In this document: one piece after another, positions 18,038 through 26,275 of the stretch
How the letters are laid out: each line of letters opens with the position of its first letter
Numbering within the stretch: position 1 is the first letter of the stretch
NCBI RefSeq assembly: GCF_900109355.1
Contig: NZ_FOBF01000001.1
Coordinates: 1-64,000 of the forward strand
From: Nonomuraea pusilla
GTDB taxonomy: Bacteria; Actinomycetota; Actinomycetes; Streptosporangiales; Streptosporangiaceae
Direction: 5' to 3'
Length of the DNA stretch: 64,000 nucleotides
Translations under genes and position numbers: made by a program
The notes under the pieces: generated by a model
The model's input: only the letters and a program-made list of their open reading frames with translations
Databases searched by the model: none
What the model was told of the DNA's origin: nothing

Positions 18038-21000
18038 TCAGCTCGGCTGGAACACCACGTCCACCCAGTAGTTGCTGGCCTGGAAGCTGCTCGTCGGGAA
18101 GGTGTTCGCCGAGCCGTACACGTAGACGCCGTCGCCGCCTTCCGAGTCCGCGAGCGCGAGCAGCGGGTCGTTGACGTAACGCGCGGTGAAATAGGGCCGG
18201 GTCACCGAGTAATAGCCGGCATCAGTATGGTACGAGGCTATATATGTGGTATTTGGACTGATAGTCACCGGTGTTGCCAGGTCCACCTGCTGCCAGCCGG
18301 CCTGAGTCTCGTTGGTGAACGTCACCTGGGTGAGCAACTGGCCGGTGCTCGTCCACAGGCTGCCGACGTGCGTGCCGGTGTTCTGCAGGCCCTTGTAGAA
18401 CTTCAGGCCCGTGATCGTGCCGGCCACGGTGGACTGGAACTTCACGCCGAGCGTGACCGCGTTCTTGTCGCCCACCACGGGGACGGCGGGCGCGTCGCTG
18501 TTGCTCCACAGGCTGCGGGGCGTCACCGACGCCGGGGAGAACAGCACGTCCACCCAGTAGTTGGTCGCCTGGTAGGAGCTGGTCGGGAAGCCGCTCGACG
18601 CGCCGTAGCGGTAGACGCCGTTGCCGCCCACATTGCCGCTCGCCGGCGCCGTGAGGGGATCGTTGACGTAATCGGTCGTGAAATACGGCCGGGTGATCGA
18701 GTAATAGCCGTTCGGCGCGTAATAGGAGGCGATATACGTCTTGTTGGCGCTGATCTTTACGGGGTTGTCGAAGTCCACCTCCTGCCACCCCGACGCCGTC
18801 TCGTTGACGAACGTGGCGGTGGCCAGCAGGTTGCCGTTCGAGTCCCACAGGTTGCCGATGTGCGTCCCCTTGTTCTGCAGGCCCTTGTAGAAGCGGACCG
18901 CCGCCACGACGCCCGGCTGGCTCACCTGGAACTTCACCCCGACCTCGACGCCCTTGTTGTCGCCGTTCGAGGCCACCGCGGGCGTGGTGCTCGCCGGCCA
19001 GAGGCTCTTGGCCGTCACCGTCACGGAGACGGTCGTGGCCGGCGCCTGGAGGTTGCCGCTGTCGTCCACGGCCCGCACCCGCACCGTGACCGGCCCGGTC
19101 CTGCCCGGCGTCCAGCTGTACTGCCAGTTCGACCACCCCGTGGCCTGGAACCAGGTGTTCCCCCCGTCGGTGGAGACCTCGACGCCGCCCACGACGCCGC
19201 CGCCCGTGTCGGTCGCGGTGCCGCTCACGGTGATCGGCTGGCCGAACGTCAGGATGTCGCCCGCCTGCAGCGAGGCGATGGCCGACGTGGGCGGCGTGGT
19301 GTCGGTGGACGCCGTGGCGGGCACCAGGTCGGGCTGCGGCGACGCCGGCTGCGCGTGCAGGTCGGCCAGGAGGTTGACGGTCGCCTGCCGCATCCTGATG
19401 TCCGGCGGCGGCCCGGTGACGTCGTGGGTCTGGTCGAGGCCCCACGACCACTGCGTCGTGCCCGCGCCGAACACCAGCGCGCCGCTCGGCGCCTTGTAGA
19501 GCGTCAGGTTGTGGACCGCCGTGCCCGGCGCGTAGGCCGAGCCGTAGTTGGTCAGGATCTGGGCCGTGGAGAACTGCGCCGTCGTGAGCGACTCCTTCAC
19601 CAGGCCCGCCGGCGCGGTGCCGTTGTTGGGCGAGGAGTCCCACTCGTAGCCGAGCGTCCCTCCACCGAACCTGGCGATCTGTCCCGGTTGCAGGTTGGCG
19701 ACGGAGGTGTTGCGCCACAGCCGGAACTTCGCGTAGTCGTAGGGCACCGTCAGGGCGTTGTAGACGGCGCCGTTGACCTGGAACCAGGTGCCGGTCACCT
19801 CGTTCTCCGGTCTGCCGCCGTCGGACGGCGGCGAGAAGCGGGGATCTCGCCAGCTCCCCGTCCACTGCGGACTGGGGTCGATCTTGGCGTTGGCCAGGGT
19901 CTCCTTGTAACAGACCAGCGTGCGGAACGGCGTGGCCGACCCGTCGATGCTGTTCTCCCAGCGGGTCTTCCAGAACATCTCGTTCCCGCTGAAGAACGTG
20001 AGGTTCACGCCGTTGTCCCTGGCCGCCGTGACGTTGTCGCGCATCTCGTTGGACCAGTACTCGTCGTGGCCGCTGGACATGAAGATCTTGTGTTCCAGCA
20101 GCTCCTGCCCGCGTCTGGCGGTGTCGACGTTGGTCGTGTAGCTGACGTCGTAGCCGTTGTTCTCCAGCCACCGCACCATCGGGTACTCGGAGTCGAAGAA
20201 GAACCCCTGCGTCGAACCGTTGCAGCAGTTGCAGCAGCGCGTCGTGACGGGCCGGTTGTAGCTGACCTTGTACGCCCGGCCCGCCGGGCTGCCCGCGTAC
20301 AGGCTGCTGGTGGTGTTCCACCGGTTGTAGGCCACCCAGGTGGCGTCCGACGTCTGCACGAGGACGTCGGAGCCGCGGCTGTCGTCGCGGACGACGAAGA
20401 TGATCTGGCTGGCGCCGGCCGTGCCGTCCTCGCGGACGAGCTTGGCGATGAAGACGCCGGAGACCGTGCCCGCCGGGACGGCCCAGGAGGCCGACTCCGC
20501 CCAGTTGCCGCAGTCCACGAGCCCGGTGGACGGGTCGGTCAGGCAGGCGGGCTGCGTCTGCGGCAGCGTCGCCGACGGCTGGACCGTCGTGATGAAGCGG
20601 GCGCCGTTGCCCTGGTAGTAGCCGATGCGGTAGATGTCGAGCCGGTAGTCGGTGGCCGGCGTGCTCACCTTGAAGTGAACCGTGTCGCCGACGTTGACGC
20701 TGATGTCGGTGGCGTACCCCTGGATGCTCGGGTCCCCGCCGCCCGACACGTCCCACTCGCTGGGCGGGTTGCCGGGCAGGGCGTTCTCGTTGCAGATGAC
20801 CGAGGTGGGCGGGCAGGCGGCGCGCTTCGACTTGCGCGGCCGGCTCGCCGGCACCACCCGGGGCACGGGGGTCTCCGGCTCGGCGAAGGTCCTGGTCGAG
20901 CCGGCCGCGTCCGTCACCGAGCGCACGAGCCGCGACTCGCGGGGCGAGGCCGGGACGACCGAGACGGCCGCGATCCTGCTCCGTGCGGAGACCCGCGCCG

Positions 21001-21901
21001 CACCGGCTCCCGGCCTGCCCTCCAGGGTCGTGACCACCTTCAGCCCGCCCCGGCCGACGGTCTCGTCGGTGTAGCCGAGCCGGCGCAGCTCCGCGGTGAC
21101 CTCCTGCAGCAGGTAGGCCCGCTGGGCGGGCACGGTACGCGTCCTGAGTCGGGGGAAGCTCTGGGCGGCGGCCTCGGCGGAGGTGATCGCCCCCGCCCGC
21201 GCCATCCCGTCGAGCACCGACCTCCAGCGGGCCCGCGCCCGCTCCAGCTCCTCGTCCGACGCGCCGGTCAGGTCGCACTCCTGGCCGATCCTGGACGCGA
21301 GGAAGGCGCCCTCGGCGAGCGTCAGCTCCCGTACGTCCTTGCCGAAGTACGCCTCGGCGGCGGCCGACACCCCGGTGGCCTGCCGTCCGAAGTCGGCCGT
21401 GTTGAGATGGTGCTCCAGCGCCGCGCTCTCCGGGGTGGCGAGCCCCGCCACGAAGGCGGCGGCCGCCTCCTGGAGGCCGTCGCCGCGGCCGGAGGCGGCG
21501 AAGTAGTCGTGCACCACCTGGGAGCTGATCGAGCTGTCCTCGACGGGCTGTCTCGTCACGACGGAGCGGATGAGCCGGGCGGCGGCCGTCACGGGGCCGG
21601 CCGCGCCCGGACCGGCGTCGAGCCGCCGGGCGGCCACGGCCGCGGCCCGTACGTGGGCGGGGATCTCGTCCAGGCCGACGTTCTCCCGCGCGATTCCCTG
21701 CTCGCCGAGCAGCGTTCTCCCGTCACTCAGGTAGACCGCGGAGCTTTTCGTCTCCGCGACCGGCTGGAGAATGTCGGAAAGGGGTGCCGAGATCCAGGCG
21801 GCCGTGGCGAGTCCGACAATCGAGGCAGCTCCGGCTCCGAAGAGTCCTGCTATTATCCACCGCTTTCGTGGTGGTCGATCCCGTCTTTTCTTGCGTGCCA
21901 T
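18038..21901 (-). CDS. Fusion: degenerate GT51 (class A PBP) domain, dimethylformamidase-beta-like domain, Ig-like domain and two DUF4082 modules
   Basis: A 1287-residue protein with a TM anchor at 15-38. Residues about 45-255 align with the GT51 transglycosylase of class A PBPs, including LEHHLNTADFG, GVSAAAEAYFGKDVRELTLAEGAFLAS and ARARWRSVLDGM. They are followed by the PBP linker (LQEVTAELRRLGYTD, RGGLKVVTTLEG; about 265-295). The motif with the catalytic Glu (normally EDxxFxxHxG) is gone, reading AARRLDAGPG, and the STIxQQ motif is SSISSQ. The transpeptidase is absent. Residues about 370-860 match the N,N-dimethylformamidase beta-subunit-like domain (ENALPG, DIYRIGYYQG, SSGHDEYWS at 609-617) and contain CCNCC at 556-560. 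An Ig-like domain (870-965) and two DUF4082 modules (966-1125, 1126-1287) follow. The ATG has GGGGA seven bases upstream. It is probably a membrane-anchored extracellular protein; function unknown. Confidence 0.85.
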   Translation of the reverse strand: MARKKRRDRPPRKRWIIAGLFGAGAASIVGLATAAWISAPLSDILQPVAETKSSAVYLSDGRTLLGEQGIARENVGLDEIPAHVRAAAVAARRLDAGPGAAGPVTAAARLIRSVVTRQPVEDSSISSQVVHDYFAASGRGDGLQEAAAAFVAGLATPESAALEHHLNTADFGRQATGVSAAAEAYFGKDVRELTLAEGAFLASRIGQECDLTGASDEELERARARWRSVLDGMARAGAITSAEAAAQSFPRLRTRTVPAQRAYLLQEVTAELRRLGYTDETVGRGGLKVVTTLEGRPGAGAARVSARSRIAAVSVVPASPRESRLVRSVTDAAGSTRTFAEPETPVPRVVPASRPRKSKRAACPPTSVICNENALPGNPPSEWDVSGGGDPSIQGYATDISVNVGDTVHFKVSTPATDYRLDIYRIGYYQGNGARFITTVQPSATLPQTQPACLTDPSTGLVDCGNWAESASWAVPAGTVSGVFIAKLVREDGTAGASQIIFVVRDDSRGSDVLVQTSDATWVAYNRWNTTSSLYAGSPAGRAYKVSYNRPVTTRCCNCCNGSTQGFFFDSEYPMVRWLENNGYDVSYTTNVDTARRGQELLEHKIFMSSGHDEYWSNEMRDNVTAARDNGVNLTFFSGNEMFWKTRWENSIDGSATPFRTLVCYKETLANAKIDPSPQWTGSWRDPRFSPPSDGGRPENEVTGTWFQVNGAVYNALTVPYDYAKFRLWRNTSVANLQPGQIARFGGGTLGYEWDSSPNNGTAPAGLVKESLTTAQFSTAQILTNYGSAYAPGTAVHNLTLYKAPSGALVFGAGTTQWSWGLDQTHDVTGPPPDIRMRQATVNLLADLHAQPASPQPDLVPATASTDTTPPTSAIASLQAGDILTFGQPITVSGTATDTGGGVVGGVEVSTDGGNTWFQATGWSNWQYSWTPGRTGPVTVRVRAVDDSGNLQAPATTVSVTVTAKSLWPASTTPAVASNGDNKGVEVGVKFQVSQPGVVAAVRFYKGLQNKGTHIGNLWDSNGNLLATATFVNETASGWQEVDFDNPVKISANKTYIASYYAPNGYYSITRPYFTTDYVNDPLTAPASGNVGGNGVYRYGASSGFPTSSYQATNYWVDVLFSPASVTPRSLWSNSDAPAVPVVGDKNAVTLGVKFQSTVAGTITGLKFYKGLQNTGTHVGSLWTSTGQLLTQVTFTNETQAGWQQVDLATPVTISPNTTYIASYHTDAGYYSVTRPYFTARYVNDPLLALADSEGGDGVYVYGSANTFPTSSFQASNYWVDVVFQPS

Positions 21902-22161
21902 ATTGCGTCCCCAATGGCTAAGGTCGTCAAGATGACTGGCATGGTATGGAGGCGCAGGTGGACGCCCTAGAACAAGCTGCTGGTATGTCTCGTCAGCAGT
22001 GGTGCGGTCGGGGGCGATCGGGGAAAACGGGGCGGCAAAAGTTCCGCCTCGCCGGTTGACGGAAAATGTGCGAAGTCCGAAGCGTGTCGGAATGGCGGCG
22101 GGTCTCCGGCCGATGATCTCCTGGCCATCGTCCTGTTCTTCTCTCGGGCCGGGAGGCCGGC
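21902..22161. other. Divergent promoter region
   Basis: 260 bp between the leftward fusion protein and the rightward methyltransferase. It holds GGGGA (minus strand) and GGGAGG (plus strand) ribosome sites and a TTGACG at 22056-22061. The TTGACG could be a -35, but no good -10 stands at 17-18 bp. Confidence 0.4.
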
Positions 22162-22791
22162 ATGCCAGCAGCCGTGAAGAAACTCAACCGCAAGGTCGCC
22201 GTCGCCAGACGGCACGGGGTGGAGAACGTGGCCCTGGCCCTGGCCAACAAGGTCATCCAGTATCCGCTGTACCTCGTCTACGGGGCCGAGCGCTGGCACC
22301 TGCGCAAGTACCACACCACGAACTACAAGAAGATGGCGGTGGCCTTCAGCCGCGACGTCCCCGGCCCGCTCGACGTCGTCGCCGACGTCGGCTGCGGCCT
22401 CGGCGAGGTCGTCAACCGCGTACGCGCCGGGCGCAAGCTCGGCCTGGACGTCGATCCGCGGGTCATCGCGTGGGCGAAGTTCCTGCAGCGCTTCAACCGC
22501 TCCGACGTCGACTTCCGCGCGGGCAGCCTCGACACGCTCGCCCGCGCCGACGTCCCCGCCGTGGACCTGCTGATCACCCTCGGCTGGTTCCACTACATGA
22601 CCGACGAGTGGATCGACGAGCAGATGCGCGACCTGCTCAAGGCCAAGCCCGTCCGCTACGTCATGGTGGACGAGATGTCGTACCAGCGGGGCCGCATCCA
22701 GAAGCTCTTCGACGCCATCGGCACCCGTGTCGAGCAGCGCCACGACTGGCAGGACGACAAGCTGCTGTTCCTGTACCGCTGCGAGGGGTGA
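22162..22791 (+). CDS. Class I SAM-dependent methyltransferase
   Basis: A 209-residue protein. The SAM-binding motif VVADVGCGLGEVVNRV is at about residues 72-87, followed by LGLDVDPRVIAWAKFL and DLLITLGWFHYMTDEWIDEQM. This is the fold order of a small class I methyltransferase. The ATG has GGGAGG five bases upstream. The stop overlaps the next start (GTGA), so it opens an operon with a deacetylase-like gene and a GT4 gene. The target is unknown; a sugar or lipid-linked intermediate of the surface polymer is suggested by context only. Confidence 0.8.
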   Translation: MPAAVKKLNRKVAVARRHGVENVALALANKVIQYPLYLVYGAERWHLRKYHTTNYKKMAVAFSRDVPGPLDVVADVGCGLGEVVNRVRAGRKLGLDVDPRVIAWAKFLQRFNRSDVDFRAGSLDTLARADVPAVDLLITLGWFHYMTDEWIDEQMRDLLKAKPVRYVMVDEMSYQRGRIQKLFDAIGTRVEQRHDWQDDKLLFLYRCEG

Positions 22792-23801
22792 GCGGCGTGG
22801 ACGGCCACGGCCGGCGCCCCGCCTTCATCGTCACCATCGACGTCGAGGCGGACGACGCCTGGAGCGACAGCACGACTGTCACCACGGAGAACGCGCGGCA
22901 TCTGCCGCGCTTCCAGGAGCTGTGCGAGCGGCACGGCCTCCGTCCCACCTACCTGGTGGACTGGACGATGGCCCGCAGCCCCGCCTTCCAGGAGTTCGGC
23001 CGGTCCGTGGTCGAGCGCGGCGCCGCCGAGATCGGCATGCACCTGCACGCCTGGACGACGCCGCCCCTCGACCCGCTCACCGACGCCGACCACAGGCACA
23101 AGCCGTTCCTCATCGAGTACCCCGAGCACCTCATCAAGGAGAAGGTGGCGGTGGCCACCGGCACCCTGGAGGACGTCTTCGGGATCTCCCCGGTCAGCCA
23201 CCGCGCCGGGCGCTGGATGCTGGACGAGGCGTACGCGAGGGTCCTCATGGACCACGGCTACCTGGTCGACTGCTCCGTCACCCCGCACGTCTCGTGGAGC
23301 ACGACGCGGGGCGCGCCCGGCGGGCGCGGGCCGCAGGACTACAGCCGCTTCCCGGCCGAGCCGTACTTCGTCGACCCGCTGGCGATCCACAGGGCCGGTG
23401 AGTCGTCGCTGCTCGAAGTGCCGATGACCATCGTGACGCGCCCGCACGGCGCGCTCGTCGAGGGCGCCCGCGCCGTCGCGTCGCGGATGGGGCCGGCCGG
23501 GCGGGTGATGGGGCGGCTGTTCCCGCAGGTGCTGTGGATGCGGCCGAACGGCAGGAACGGGCGGCAGATGCGCGAGCTGGCCCGCCGGGCGGCGGCCGAG
23601 CGGCGCGACCACGTCGAGTTCATGCTGCACTCCTCGGAGCTGATGCCGGGAGGCAGCCCGTACTTCGTCACCCGCCGCAGCGTCGAGGCCCTGTACGACG
23701 ACATGGAGGAGCTCTTCGAGTCGCTGGCCGGCGCGTTCACCGGGCTGACGCTCGCGGAGTACCGCGCCAGGTTCACCTCGACACGCCGCGGGGAGGCGTG
23801 A
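22788..23801 (+). CDS. Polysaccharide deacetylase-like (WalW-type) protein
   Basis: A 337-residue protein from GTG, whose GTGA overlaps the previous stop. It starts with the NodB-like metal site FIVTIDVEADDAW (about residues 13-25). IGMHLHAWTTPP follows near 80, where histidines fit the metal-binding motif, and later SHRAGRWMLDEAY and EFMLHSSELMPGG. The order resembles WalW and NodB-like carbohydrate esterases in LPS or exopolysaccharide loci. It lacks a signal peptide, so it may act on cytoplasmic lipid-linked sugars. Deacetylation of an N-acetyl sugar is the likely activity; the substrate is not known. Confidence 0.75.
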   Translation: MSGVDGHGRRPAFIVTIDVEADDAWSDSTTVTTENARHLPRFQELCERHGLRPTYLVDWTMARSPAFQEFGRSVVERGAAEIGMHLHAWTTPPLDPLTDADHRHKPFLIEYPEHLIKEKVAVATGTLEDVFGISPVSHRAGRWMLDEAYARVLMDHGYLVDCSVTPHVSWSTTRGAPGGRGPQDYSRFPAEPYFVDPLAIHRAGESSLLEVPMTIVTRPHGALVEGARAVASRMGPAGRVMGRLFPQVLWMRPNGRNGRQMRELARRAAAERRDHVEFMLHSSELMPGGSPYFVTRRSVEALYDDMEELFESLAGAFTGLTLAEYRARFTSTRRGEA

Positions 23802-23808
23802 GGCGGCG

Positions 23809-24900
23809 ATGGGCTCCGTGATCCACGCGTGCGAGGTGATCAAGACGCTCGACACGGGGGGAGCGGAGGTCCTGCTGGTGGAGCGGCTGCTGGCCGCGCC
23901 CCGCGCCGGCACCTGCTACACCGTCGTGTGCCTGCGGGCGTCCGGCCAGGACCTGGCCGACCGGCTGAGGGGGGCGGGCATCGAGGTCGTGGACCTCACC
24001 GCCTGCCCGGCCCGGCTGCGGCTGCCCAGGCTGCCTGGGGTGGTGCGGCGGCTGCGGCCCGACGTGGTGAACGTCCACTCGCCCGTGCCCGCCGCGGTGC
24101 TCAGGCCCGCGTCGCTGCTGTGGACGCCACGCCCGCGCCTGGTCTCGACCGTGCACAGCGTCAGGTTCCGGCTGCCGACGATCCTGGCCGACCGCGCCAC
24201 CGGCTGGATGGACGCGCACACCGTGGCGGTGTCGCCGCAGGTGGCGCGTGGCGTGACGACGAAGGGGGCGCGCCGGCTCAGCGTACGCGTCCACGGCGTG
24301 GACGTGGAGGGGCAGCGGCGCGCCGCCGCCGAGGCGGACCGCGTCCGGCAGGAGTGGCAGGTGCCCGAGGGCGCCTTCCTGGTGGTGCACGTCGGCAACT
24401 TCCGTCCCGTGAAGAACCACCGGCTGCTCGTCGAGGCGGCGGCCAAGGTGGTCGCGCGGGAGCCGCGCGCTACGTTCCTCCTGGCGGGCTCGGGCCCCCT
24501 GTACGAGGAGACGGCCCGGCGCGTCGCCGAGCTGGGCACCGGCGGCGTGCGCCTGCTCGGTCCCGTGCCGGGAGCCGGCCGCCTGATCGCGGCGGCGGAC
24601 CTGCTCGTCATCAGCTCGACGTACGAGGGGCTGCCGGTGGTCGCCATGGAGGCGCTCGCCGCGGGCGTGCCGGTGGTCTCCACCCGGGTGGGCGGGGTGC
24701 CCGACGTGGTGGAGCCGGGGGTCAACGGCCTGCTGACCCGTCCGGACGACGTGGAGGCGCTCGCCGCCGGGATCCTGGAGGCGATGCGTCCGGACGTCCA
24801 CGCGCGGCTGCGCGAGGGGGCGCGGGCCGCCGCCGGCCGCTTCGACATCCGCGGGACGGCCCGCTGGTTCGAGGACCTGTACGCGGGCCTCTGCCGCTAG
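23809..24900 (+). CDS. Family 4 glycosyltransferase
   Basis: A 363-residue GT-B enzyme. N-terminal acceptor domain motifs are ACEVIKTLDTGGAEVLLVERL and PDVVNVHSP. The C-terminal donor-binding domain has VVHVGNFRPVKNH (about 193) and the EX7E-type region SSTYEGLPVVAMEALAAGVPVVSTRVGG. It has no signal peptide and works at the cytoplasmic face. The ATG lies seven bases after the deacetylase-like stop, with GAGG upstream, so the two are in one operon. The donor sugar cannot be told from the sequence. Confidence 0.88.
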   Translation: MGSVIHACEVIKTLDTGGAEVLLVERLLAAPRAGTCYTVVCLRASGQDLADRLRGAGIEVVDLTACPARLRLPRLPGVVRRLRPDVVNVHSPVPAAVLRPASLLWTPRPRLVSTVHSVRFRLPTILADRATGWMDAHTVAVSPQVARGVTTKGARRLSVRVHGVDVEGQRRAAAEADRVRQEWQVPEGAFLVVHVGNFRPVKNHRLLVEAAAKVVAREPRATFLLAGSGPLYEETARRVAELGTGGVRLLGPVPGAGRLIAAADLLVISSTYEGLPVVAMEALAAGVPVVSTRVGGVPDVVEPGVNGLLTRPDDVEALAAGILEAMRPDVHARLREGARAAAGRFDIRGTARWFEDLYAGLCR

Positions 24901-24943
24901 CCGGGGCCGTCCCGCCGGCGTCCCCGAATCCCACGGGCCCGTC

Positions 24944-26275
24944 TCAGCGGCGGGCCGGCTCGGCGGGCGCGCCGTCCGTCTTGGCCTCCGCCTCCGCCTT
25001 CGCGTCCGCCCCGCGCCGCAGCAGCGCCGCGACCAGAGAGCGGACCGTGCTCGGGCGCGGCAGCAGCTCGTGGACGGGGATCCCGGTCGCGCGGGCGAAC
25101 CAGGCCATCTCCAGCAGCGCGGTCAGCGTGTACGCCACGGTCGAGGCGAGCCCCGCGCCGACGACGCCGAGCGCCGGGATCAGCACGACGTTCAGCACGA
25201 CGTTCACGACCAGGGCCGCCACGAGGATGGAGGTCAGCACGGCCGGCCGGCCCAGCCGCACGAGGTACTGCTCGATCGCCCGCAGCAGGGTGAGCGCGAC
25301 CGTCCCGGGGGCGAGGGCCAGCAGCGCGGCGACGCTGCCGGCGAACGACTGCCCGTACACGAGCGGCACCAGCACCGGCGACGCCGCCGCGAGCAGCCCG
25401 ATGAACCCCGCCGACACGAGCAGGTTGAGCCGCACCGCGCGCACGGTGAGCCGCGAGGCGGCGTCGAGCCCGCCGACGGCCTGCCGGGGGAGCACCACCT
25501 GGGTGACCGCCTCGGCGGGGATGCGGGTGAGGTCGAGCACGGTGACGGCGACGGTGTAGAGGCCGACGGCGGCGGTGGAGTCGAGCCCGTGGACGAGCAG
25601 GACGTCCACGCTGAGCAGCAGGTGGAAGGCCACCACACCGACGTGGTAGCGGCTGCCGAGCGCGAGCTGGCGGTTGGCCAGGCGCGCGTCGGCCCAGCGG
25701 GGGCGCGGGCGCAGCGCGCGGAGGAACACGAAGAACGGCGCGGCGGTCGAGATCGTCCAGCAGACGATGACGCCCGCCACGGTGAGCCGCCCGGTGAGGC
25801 ACAGGGCGATGAGGGGCGCGCACTGGATCAGCGCGCCCACGATGACGGCCCGGTTGACCACCCCCATGTCGGAGCGGAGGGTGGCGACGGCCCTGAGGTT
25901 GGAGCCCGCGACGGCGAACGGCACGGCCAGCATCGCCAGGCACAGCAGCGGCGACGTCGTGGGCATCGCGCCGAGCATCGTCAGCGCGGCCACGGTCACG
26001 CCGGTCAGCCCGCCGAGCGCCAGGCCGAGGACCAGCGCGTTGACGGTGAGCCGCTGCCGCCAGACGCGGCTGGCCCACAGGGAGATCTGCGTCTGGTCCA
26101 GCGACAGGTGGCCGACGATGGTGGCGGTGAACGCGATGTTGGCGATGAGGGCGTACGCTCCGCGGCCCTCCGGCTGGAGCGAGCGGGCGATCAGCACGCC
26201 GGTGACAGCGGCCAGGAGCAGCCGCAGGACCTTGCTCGCCACCGTCCGCGCGACGAGCGAGAGGGTGGTGCTCAC
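24944..26275 (-). CDS. Polysaccharide flippase (Wzx/MOP-superfamily)
   Basis: A 443-residue membrane protein with about 12 hydrophobic segments. The opening LVARTVASKVLRLLLAAVTGVLIARSLQPEGRGAYA (start shown in parts: RTVASK, then LQPEGRGAYAL) is characteristic of Wzx/RfbX-type oligosaccharide flippases. The GTG at 26275 overlaps the stop of the upstream polymerase-like gene (GTGA), so the two are coupled. It should move the undecaprenyl-linked repeat unit to the outer face for polymerisation. The charged C-terminal tail (AEAEAKTDG) lies after the last helix. Confidence 0.85.
   Translation of the reverse strand: MSTTLSLVARTVASKVLRLLLAAVTGVLIARSLQPEGRGAYALIANIAFTATIVGHLSLDQTQISLWASRVWRQRLTVNALVLGLALGGLTGVTVAALTMLGAMPTTSPLLCLAMLAVPFAVAGSNLRAVATLRSDMGVVNRAVIVGALIQCAPLIALCLTGRLTVAGVIVCWTISTAAPFFVFLRALRPRPRWADARLANRQLALGSRYHVGVVAFHLLLSVDVLLVHGLDSTAAVGLYTVAVTVLDLTRIPAEAVTQVVLPRQAVGGLDAASRLTVRAVRLNLLVSAGFIGLLAAASPVLVPLVYGQSFAGSVAALLALAPGTVALTLLRAIEQYLVRLGRPAVLTSILVAALVVNVVLNVVLIPALGVVGAGLASTVAYTLTALLEMAWFARATGIPVHELLPRPSTVRSLVAALLRRGADAKAEAEAKTDGAPAEPARR

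Noticed and set aside
18029-21970. A 1313-codon open frame on the + strand
   Set aside because: It is the antisense shadow of the fusion protein. Its product is Arg/Val/Gly low complexity without motifs, and the minus frame has clear domains and a ribosome site.
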